A stretch of 18,662 bases of DNA, from assembly GCA_050010815.1 (NCBI GenBank), contig JBEKKH010000074.1:1-18662 (forward strand). Direction: 5' to 3'. Below, one piece after another: positions 6,682 through 13,300 of this stretch. Position 1 is the first letter of the stretch, and the number at the start of each line of letters is the position of its first letter. The DNA is from Palsa-504 sp050010815 (GTDB taxonomy: Bacteria > Actinomycetota > Actinomycetes > Streptosporangiales > Streptosporangiaceae). The notes under the pieces are model-generated. The model was given only the letters and a program-made list of their open reading frames with translations, was not told the origin of the DNA and did no database searches. Both the position numbers and the translations under genes were made by a program.

Positions 6682-7095
6682 CTAGCCCGGCTCAATCAGG
6701 CGGTTCTCGGTACGCCAGACCACTCGCAGGCCGGACCAGTCGTCGTCGATGGCGGCGACCTTGACGTCGACCAGCCCGACCGGGAGCGCATGGGTGCGGA
6801 TCACGTTGTCGGTGATGTCGCTGTGGTGACCGGCCGCACGCCGCGGCCAGGCCACCCAGAGCGCCCCCGCGGGATAGATGCGCCGGGCCAGCTCGCCGAT
6901 CTCCCCGGCGATGTCGTCCGCCCGGGTGAAGAACGCGATGATCACGTCGGCCCGCCCGTCGGCGTCCGCGGCGGCCAGGCCGGGCGGCGGATCGGCCAGC
7001 GTCCAGCCGGGAGGAGGATGGTGCAGGTGGACGCGCTGTTCGGGCTTGAGCCCAAGCTTGGCCGCCTGAGGCCGGCCCGAGTATCCCGCTGCCAT
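6682..7095 (-). CDS. DUF3052 family protein
   Basis: The 137-residue protein matches the DUF3052 family. It opens MAAGYSGRPQAAKLGLKPEQRVHL, followed by a proline-rich PPPGWTL, then ADVIIAFFTRADDIAGEIGELARRIYPAGALWVAWPRRAAG. The family end is DITDNVIRTHALPVGLVDVKVAAIDDDWSGLRVVWR. The function of the family is unknown to me. An in-frame GTG at 7158 would add 21 residues, but family similarity begins at the ATG at 7095, so I chose that. Neither start has a strong ribosome site. It is divergent from the VOC gene at 7220 and convergent with the ribosomal protection gene. Confidence 0.85.
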   Translation of the reverse strand: MAAGYSGRPQAAKLGLKPEQRVHLHHPPPGWTLADPPPGLAAADADGRADVIIAFFTRADDIAGEIGELARRIYPAGALWVAWPRRAAGHHSDITDNVIRTHALPVGLVDVKVAAIDDDWSGLRVVWRTENRLIEPG

Positions 7096-7219
7096 AACTC
7101 GGCAACCAAGGATGAGTTCACGGTCCCCGCCCCGTCTATCCTGCGTGGCGATGGACACTGAATTAGGCCCCTAGACACTTGACCCCCATTGACATCAGGC
7201 TCATAGACAGGAGCATGAC

Positions 7220-7591
7220 ATGTTCGGCAGCACCAAGGCGTTCAGCGGGTTCGCCGTCGATGACGTTCAGGCGGCGAAGAAGTTCTACGGCGAGACGCTC
7301 GGGCTGGAGACCTCTGAGCAGAACGGGCTGCTGACGCTGCACCTGGCCGGCGGCCGGGACACGCTGGTGTACCCGAAGCCGGTCCACACCCCGGCCGACT
7401 ACACCATCCTCAACTTCGAGGTGGACGACATCGACGCGGCCGTCGGTGAACTCCTGAGCCGCGGCGTCGAGATGGAGAAATACGAAGGCCTCGGCCAGGA
7501 CGCCAACGGCATCAACCGGGCCGGCGGCCCCTACATCGCCTGGTTCAAGGACCCGGCCGGCAACCTCCTGGCCGTCCTCCAGCCACGCTGA
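7220..7591 (+). CDS. VOC superfamily protein (glyoxalase-like)
   Basis: This is a 123-residue protein of the vicinal oxygen chelate fold. It starts MFGSTKAFSGFAVDDVQAAKKFYGETLGLE, the typical first module, and ends GGPYIAWFKDPAGNLLAVLQ, the typical last strand. The usual first metal histidine is replaced by Ser/Gly (FSGFAV) and the last-strand glutamate by alanine or leucine (LLAVLQ). Metal-dependent catalysis is therefore doubtful, and a binding or sequestering role is more likely. An AGGAG Shine-Dalgarno sequence at 7209-7213 sits six bases before the ATG, unlike the leaderless VOC gene at 1514. The two VOC proteins are not close copies of each other. Confidence 0.9.
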   Translation: MFGSTKAFSGFAVDDVQAAKKFYGETLGLETSEQNGLLTLHLAGGRDTLVYPKPVHTPADYTILNFEVDDIDAAVGELLSRGVEMEKYEGLGQDANGINRAGGPYIAWFKDPAGNLLAVLQPR

Positions 7592-7604
7592 CCCGTCGGG
7601 CCCA

Positions 7605-7628
7605 CGCGGACCGCCGCGGGCGGTCGCG
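7605..7628. terminator. GC hairpin after the VOC gene
   Basis: ACCGCC (7610-7615) pairs with GGCGGT (7619-7624) across a GCG loop. The stem extends by one G-C pair and, past a one-base bulge, by three more. It begins 13 bases after the VOC stop and lies between convergent genes. There is no T-tract, as is common in actinomycetes. Confidence 0.45.
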
Positions 7629-7766
7629 TACATCGGCCTGTCGCTGCCGTCCCGTCAGCTGTCGCCGAATTACGACATTGCCTGGGCCGGGTTCGACGTC
7701 CTGCTGGCCGGCGGGCTGGGCAGCTCGGCGTACTTCGCGCTGCGCCGGTCCCGCTACCTGTCCGCG
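7620..7766 (+). pseudogene. Decayed fragment of a small multi-span membrane protein
   Basis: The frame starting at 7620 reads AVAYIGLSLPSRQLSPNY, then DIAWAGFDVLLAGGLGSSAYFALRRSRYL. This resembles one module of actinobacterial integral membrane proteins of the kind that read 'LPSR...WD..WVGFD..', with a hydrophobic span followed by a positive loop. There is no start codon or ribosome site, and the similarity stops near 7766, just before the lipid kinase gene ends. I interpret it as a relic left by deletion. The family assignment is from pattern memory only. Confidence 0.5.
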
Positions 7767-7783
7767 CATCCTGCAGCGCCAGC

Positions 7784-8701
7784 TCAGGCTGTTTCGCCGT
7801 CCGGCGCCGGCACGCGAACGAGCAACGCCCCCGGCTGGACGGTGATGACGAGCTGACGGGTGCGCCCCATCACCTCGCCGTCCAGTTCCCACAGGTGCGG
7901 CCGGTCGATGTCGATGCGCAGCTCGGTGAAGCTCCGGCGCAGCACCCTGGATGACACGTCAGAACGCCGCCGCAGCAGCACGTGCAGCACCACCACCAGC
8001 CAGCCGGCCACGGTGCGAGCCGTGAGGACCACCATGTCCAGCCGGCCGTCGTCGGGCTGCGCGTCCGGCAGCAGCGGCACCCCGCCCTGCAGCGCGCCCA
8101 CGTTGCCGACGATGACCCCGCTGGCCCGGCGCCGCACCGGCGGCCCGGCATCGGTTCTCAGCTGCACCCGCATGGGCCGGTCCCACAGGTGCCGGAGCGC
8201 GGCCAGCAGGTAGGCCAGCCAGCCGAGCCGTTTCTTGACCGGCTCGCTGGCGTCCGCCAGCATCTTCGCGTCCAGCCCGAGCCCGGCCATGGTGAGAAAC
8301 AGGCTGCCGTTGGCCAGGCCGGTGTCCAGCCGCCGGTTCCGGCCGGTGAGCGCGACGGTCAGCGCCTGGCCGAGGTCGCCGGGCAGCCCAAGGTTGCGGG
8401 CCAGCAGGTTGCCTGTGCCGAGCGGGATCACCGCCAGCGGTACCCCGGTGCCGGCCAGCCCGGCCGCCGTCGCGGTCACGGTGCCGTCGCCGCCGCAGGC
8501 CAGGATCACGTCGACGCCCGCCTCGGCCGCCGTCCGCGCCTGCCCCTGGCCGGGATCTTCCTGTGTCGTTTCCAGCCACATCGGCTCGTCCCACCCGTGC
8601 TCGGTCATGGCGGCGCCGACCAGCTTCCGGAACGAGCCCGGGAGCTTGACCGGGTTCGCCACCACCGCCGCGCGGCTCACGGCAAACCGGCGCGGGTGCA
8701 A
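7784..8701 (-). CDS. Diacylglycerol/lipid kinase family protein
   Basis: The 305-residue product carries the DAGK catalytic domain. The glycine-rich ATP motif GGDGT is at 70-74, and IPLGTGNLLARNLGLP follows at about 92-107. Further on are DTGLANGSLFLTMAGLGLDAKML, where the second lobe begins, and PDDGRLDMVVL. The C-terminal lobe ends with the usual ELDGE motif (HLWELDGEVMG). These enzymes phosphorylate diacylglycerol or a related lipid at the inner membrane face; the exact lipid is unknown. The start is ambiguous: TTG at 8701 gives MHPRRFAVSRAAVVANP, while GTG at 8680 gives MSRAAVVANP, which matches the family start well. It is divergent from padR. Confidence 0.9.
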   Translation of the reverse strand: MHPRRFAVSRAAVVANPVKLPGSFRKLVGAAMTEHGWDEPMWLETTQEDPGQGQARTAAEAGVDVILACGGDGTVTATAAGLAGTGVPLAVIPLGTGNLLARNLGLPGDLGQALTVALTGRNRRLDTGLANGSLFLTMAGLGLDAKMLADASEPVKKRLGWLAYLLAALRHLWDRPMRVQLRTDAGPPVRRRASGVIVGNVGALQGGVPLLPDAQPDDGRLDMVVLTARTVAGWLVVVLHVLLRRRSDVSSRVLRRSFTELRIDIDRPHLWELDGEVMGRTRQLVITVQPGALLVRVPAPDGETA

Positions 8702-8806
8702 AGCAGCATGGCCCGAAGCCTATCCACGCTCCGCCCCATTTTTGGGCCGAACGAACCGTGGCTCAACCGCCACCCGCCCACTCCGTCCACGGGGCCTAGC
8801 CGGTCT

Positions 8807-8819
8807 AAAAAAAAGGGGG
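8807..8819 (+). other. Homopurine tract A8G5 in the dagK/padR intergenic region
   Basis: Eight A residues followed directly by five G residues lie between the divergent lipid kinase and padR starts. They are flanked by a short inverted pair, CCGGT (8800-8804) and ACCGG (8823-8827). Such an A-run is rare in DNA this GC-rich. Its role is unknown. Confidence 0.6.
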
Positions 8820-8855
8820 TTAACCGGTGTGCCAAACGCCCCGACGCCCGCTATT

Positions 8856-8866
8856 ATACTCAGTAT
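8856..8866. promoter_or_regulatory. Palindromic operator, probable PadR binding site
   Basis: ATACTCAGTAT is a perfect inverted repeat (ATAC, three bases, GTAT). It ends nine bases before the TAGAAT box of padR, in the -35/spacer region. PadR regulators bind short AT-rich dyads and commonly repress their own operon. Autoregulation here is inferred from position. Confidence 0.6.
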
Positions 8867-8875
8867 GCTACTCGA

Positions 8876-8881
8876 TAGAAT
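8876..8881 (+). promoter_or_regulatory. TAGAAT -10 box of the padR-ABC operon
   Basis: TAGAAT is followed by exactly six bases and then the padR ATG at 8888, with no Shine-Dalgarno sequence between. This is the strongest leaderless promoter in the window. The operator at 8856-8866 overlaps the position where a -35 region and spacer would be. Confidence 0.6.
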
Positions 8882-8887
8882 CACACC

Positions 8888-9541
8888 ATGAGCGTGCGGC
8901 ACGCCCTGCTCGCGCTGCTCAGCGAGGGCCCCAAGTACGGCCTTCAGCTGCGCGAGGAGTTCGAGGCCAGGACCGGCGAGGTCTGGCCGCTGAACGTCGG
9001 CCAGGTGTACACGACCTTGCAGCGGCTCGAGCGGGACGGGCTGGTCGAGTCGGAAGGCGCCGAGCAGGACGGCCCGCAGAAGGGCTTCCGGATCACGGTG
9101 GCCGGTCAGCGGGAGCTCACCGGCTGGCTGCACACGCCGCCCGACCTGGCCGCTCCGCCCCGCGACGAGCTGGTGATGAAGGTGCTGGTCGCGATGCGGG
9201 TGCCGGGGACCGACGTGCATGACGTGATCCAGGTGCACCGCAGGTACCTGGTGCAGCTGATGCAGCAGTGGACGCGGATCAAGGAAGCCGAGGCCGAGTC
9301 CGAGCCCGAGGCCGACCTGAACCTGAACCTGGCCCTGGTGGTCGACGCGGAGCTGTTCCGGCTCGACGCCGTGGTCCGCTGGCTGGATACCGCGGACGGG
9401 CGCATCAAGCGCGCCACCGCCGACCGCCAAGACACCCAAGACACCCAAGACACCCAAACCACCCAAATCACGATCGCCGAGGCCGGACCGGTACCTCCGT
9501 CCCTGCCCCGGCTACGCCGCAAGGCAGGAACGGGGCGATAG
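8888..9541 (+). CDS. PadR family transcriptional regulator
   Basis: The 217-residue protein has the PadR winged helix in residues 1-80. MSVRHALLALLSEGPKYGLQLREEFEARTG is the recognition of this family, followed by VWPLNVGQVYTTLQRLERDGLVES and the wing QKGFRITVAGQRELTGWL. A C-terminal helical domain (about 90-170) is used for dimerisation in the group with long C-termini. It probably represses its own operon through the dyad at 8856-8866, with release by a ligand that may be exported by the ABC system; that is inference from the common padR-ABC arrangement. After the helical domain comes a QDT repeat (about 181-193) from a 9-bp array and a basic tail. The start at 8888 is leaderless. Confidence 0.92.
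   Translation: MSVRHALLALLSEGPKYGLQLREEFEARTGEVWPLNVGQVYTTLQRLERDGLVESEGAEQDGPQKGFRITVAGQRELTGWLHTPPDLAAPPRDELVMKVLVAMRVPGTDVHDVIQVHRRYLVQLMQQWTRIKEAEAESEPEADLNLNLALVVDAELFRLDAVVRWLDTADGRIKRATADRQDTQDTQDTQTTQITIAEAGPVPPSLPRLRRKAGTGR
9431..9466. repeat. 9-bp tandem array near the 3' end of padR
   Basis: Three perfect copies of GACACCCAA (9431-9457) are followed by a diverged copy. The unit is three codons, so it adds Gln-Asp-Thr repeats to the PadR C-terminus and keeps the frame. Confidence 0.85.
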
Positions 9542-9578
9542 CCATGCCGTCAACGAAATCCAGATTGGAGGCAGCGCG

Positions 9579-10319
9579 ATGAGCCTGCTTGAGATGCATC
9601 AGGTATCGCGGAGCTACGGCCAGGGTGCCGCCGAAGTGCGGGCGCTGCACGACGTCGACCTCAACGTCGAGGCGGGGATGATGGTCGCGGTAATGGGACC
9701 GAGCGGATCGGGGAAGTCCACGCTGCTGACCATCGCCGGCAGCCTGGAGGACCCGACCAGCGGCCAGGTCCGGGTCTGCGGTGAGGACGTGACCACGCTG
9801 TCGCGCAACGCCAAGGCGCGCCTGAGGCGCCGAACGATCGGATACGTGTTCCAGGACTTCAACCTGCTGCCCGGGCTGACCGCGGCGGAAAACGTCGCGC
9901 TGCCGCTCGAGCTCGACGGCATGCCCGCCAGGAAGGCGCGCGCGGCCGGCCTGGCCGCGATGGAGCAGCTCGGCCTGGCCGAGCGGGCGTCGCACTTCCC
10001 CGACCAGCTCTCCGGCGGTGAGCGGCAGCGGGTGGCGATCGCCCGGGCCGTGGTCGGCGACCGCCGGCTGCTGCTGGCCGACGAGCCCTCAGGTGCGCTC
10101 GATTCTGTCAACGGCGAAGCGGTCATGCGGCTGATCCACGCCGCGTGCAAGCGGGGACTGGCCGCGGTCGTGGTCACCCACGACGCCCAGCTGGCCTCGT
10201 GGGCCGACCGGGTGGTTTTCCTGCGGGATGGCCGGGTCACCGACCAGACCGTGCCCGCGCCCGGTCCGGAGTCGCTGCTCACCGGCCCGGTACCGCGTCA
10301 GCCGGGACCGGGCCAGTGA
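9579..10319 (+). CDS. ABC transporter ATP-binding protein (MacB/LolD type)
   Basis: The 246-residue ATPase has Walker A GPSGSGKST (40-48), Q-loop VFQDFNLLPGLTAAENV (Q92), the signature LSGGERQR (144-151), Walker B LLLADEPSGALD (164-175) and the H-loop VVVTHD (H201). The wording of the Q-loop and D-loop regions is typical of the MacB/LolD/FtsE group, which partners FtsX-type permeases and moves lipoproteins, peptides or drugs by mechanotransmission rather than through a channel. A GGAGG Shine-Dalgarno sequence at 9567-9571 lies seven bases before the ATG. It follows padR by 37 bases and overlaps the permease start by four bases (GTGA), which suggests translational coupling. Confidence 0.95.
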   Translation: MSLLEMHQVSRSYGQGAAEVRALHDVDLNVEAGMMVAVMGPSGSGKSTLLTIAGSLEDPTSGQVRVCGEDVTTLSRNAKARLRRRTIGYVFQDFNLLPGLTAAENVALPLELDGMPARKARAAGLAAMEQLGLAERASHFPDQLSGGERQRVAIARAVVGDRRLLLADEPSGALDSVNGEAVMRLIHAACKRGLAAVVVTHDAQLASWADRVVFLRDGRVTDQTVPAPGPESLLTGPVPRQPGPGQ

Positions 10320-13300
10320 GTACCGGCCCGGGCAGCACCGCGCTGCGCGAACGGCCGGCCCCGGCGGGAGCATCCAACGGGGGCGTTCCCGCTCGCCGCG
10401 CCGTGATCCGCTGGGCCTGGCGGATGTTCCGCCGCGAGTGGCGCCAGCAGCTGCTGGTGCTGGCCCTCATCGTGGTCGCGCTGGCCGCCACCGTGCTCGG
10501 CGCGGCGGTGGCCACCAACAACCCGCCGCCGGCCGGCGCGGGCTTCGGCACCGCCCAGGACCAGGCCGTGTTCAACGACAGCGGCTCGCGGCTGGCCAGC
10601 CAGCTCGCCGCGCTGCAGCCCTACGGCCCGCTCGACGTCATCGAGAACCAGACCATCGCCATCCCCGGCTCGATCAACACCTACGACCTGCGCGCGCAGA
10701 ACCCGCACGGCCCGTTCGGCCTGCCGATGCTCTCGCTGCTCTCCGGGCACTACCCGGCCGGGCCGGGCCAGGTGGCCGTGACCGACGGCGTGGCCGCCAC
10801 CTTCAACCTCAGGGTCGGCGACGTCTGGCACCAGGGCGGCCAGACCCGCCTGGTCACCGGCCTGGTGCAGAACCCGCAGAGCCTGCTGGACGAGTTCGCC
10901 CTGGTCGCACCGGGCCAGGTCACCGCGCCGAGCCAGGTCACCGTGCTGCTCGACGCCCGTGGCGCGAGCGTGTCCTCGCTGCCCGCCTCGGTCCGCCCGT
11001 ACGTGCAGTCCCGGCAGGCGGCCACCTCAAGCAACCCGCTCAACCCCGAGACCATCGTGCTCGCGCTGGCCACGATCGGCATGCTGCTCATCGCGCTGGT
11101 CGCGGTGGGCGGCTTTACCGTGCTGGCGCAGCGCAGGCTGCGCTCGCTCGGGATGCTCGGCGCCCTCGGGGCCGCCGACGCGAACATCCGTCTCGTGGTC
11201 CGGATCAACGGCGTCCTGGTCGGCCTGACCGGGGCGCTGGTCGGCGCCGTGCTCGGCCTGATCGGCTGGCTGGCCTACCGGCCGCACCTGGAGTCCACCT
11301 CCCACCACCTGATCGGCACGTTCGCGCTGCCGTGGGTCGTGATCGGCCCGGCGATCGCGCTGGCCGTGCTGGCCACCTACTTCGCCGCCTCCCGCCCGGC
11401 CCGCTCGATCACCCGGGTCCCGCTGGTCGCCGCCCTGTCCGGCCGGCCCGCGCCGCCCAAGCAGGTGCACCGTTCCGCGATCCCCGGCGTGGTCCTGCTC
11501 GTGGTCGCCGGCGCCCTGTTCGTCTACACGGGCAAGAGCAACGGCAACGGCGGTAGCGGCGCCCTGACGCTCGTCGGCGGCTTCGTCGTGCTGATCGCGG
11601 CGGTGATCATGCTGGCGCCGCTGGTCTTGACGGTGCTTGGCCTGTCCGCCCGCCGGGCCCCGATCGCGGTGCGGCTGGCCCTGCGGGACCTGGTCAGGTA
11701 CCGGGCCAGGTCGGGCTCGGCCCTGGCCGCCATCAGCCTGGGCGTGCTGATCGCCGCCCTGATCTGCGTGCTGGTCGCGCAGCGCTACGGGAACGTGCTC
11801 GACTACACCGGGCCGAACCTGGCCTCGAACCAGATCATCGTCTACACCCCCAACGACAACCCGAACGGCGGCCCCCACGGCGGCGGCCCCAACGGTCCCA
11901 GCACGCCGCCGGTCACCAGCACGCCGCAGTCCCAGGCCGCGACCGCCAGCAGCATCGCCAAGGCCCTGGGCTCCGACACCGTCATCGCACTCGACCAGAC
12001 CGGCGCCTCTCTCCAGCACGCCGCGGCCGGGCGCTCCTGGTCCGGACCGATCTACGTGGCCACTCCCCAGCTCCTGCAGGCGTTCGGGATCAAGGCCTCC
12101 GACGTCAGCCCCGACGCCGACTTCCTGACCGCGCGGCCCGGACTGTCCGGCATCTCCAAGATGCAGCTCATCTACGGTAGCTACCTCGCCTTGCAAGGCG
12201 CTCAGGGCGGTAACGGCCCGGGCGCCCAGAGCAGTTACCCGTGCCCGAAGACCGACTGCCTGGCCCACCCGGTCATCCAGGAGGTCGGCGCGCTGCCGTC
12301 CGGCACGTCGGCCCCCAACACGGTGATCACCGAGCACGCGATTCACCTGCTGGGCCTGCAGGCCAGCCTCTCCGGCTGGCTCATCCAGGCCCCGCACCCG
12401 CCCACCGCGGCGCAGATCACCGACGCCCGGCTGACCGCCGCCGCGGCCGGGATGACGATCGAGACCAAGTCAAGCACGCCCTCCTCGGCGGAGATCCTGG
12501 ACTGGGCCACCGTCTTCGGGATCGCGCTCGCGCTCGGCATCCTGGCCATGTCCGTCGGCCTGATCCGCAGCGAGACCGCCCGTGACCTGCGCACGCTGAC
12601 CGCCACCGGGGCGAGCAGCTCGAGCCGCCGGATCCTGACGGCGACGACCGCCTTCGCCCTGGCGCTGGGCGGCGCGGTGCTCGGCACGGTAGCGGCCTAC
12701 GTCGCCGCTATCGGCTACGCCTTCGACAACTCCCTCGACGGCCTGTCCGAACTATCCAATGTGCCCACCACGAACCTGCTGATCATCCTGGTCGGCATGC
12801 CGACGATCGCCGGGGCGGTCGGCCTGCTGGTGGCCGGCCGCGAGCCCCCCGCCCTGTCCCACCAACCGGACGAGCCCGGGGGGCGACCCCCCGGAACCCC
12901 CCGATCACGGGGGGGCTACCCGCCCCCCCGTACCCCCCTGGCCGGGGCGGGGGCCTTGCGCTCGAGCATCTCCGCCGCACCGCGGACCACGCACCGCAGC
13001 GGGTCCTCGACCAGCACCGCGCCGACGCCGGCCGTGTTCTCGATCCGGCTGGCCAGGCCGGGCAGCAGCGAGCCGCCGCCGGACAGCCTGACCTTGCCGC
13101 GGACCACGTCTTCGGCCAGGCCGGCCGGGATCTCCGACAGCATCTCGTGCACCGCGGCCGCGATCGCGGCCACGATCGGCTCCAGCGCGGACGCCACCAG
13201 GGCCCCGGGCACGAACTCCGACCGGGGCGAGCGCTGCGCCACGTCCAGGCCGACGACCTCGGCTCCGCCGGACGCCCCGCCGGTGACCCCGAGCGTGATC

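Noticed and set aside
7096..7158. Longer DUF3052 start at GTG 7158
   Set aside because: The added residues do not resemble the family N-terminus, and no ribosome site is present. It remains possible.
10145..10315. Extension of the permease frame upstream to 10145
   Set aside because: It overlaps the ATPase coding sequence in another frame. The GTGA overlap at 10316 is the usual coupled start.
11027..12397. Long minus-strand frame opposite the permease
   Set aside because: Its composition (Gly/Arg/Asp/Gln-rich, no hydrophobic core) is that of an antisense shadow, and it has no recognisable motif.
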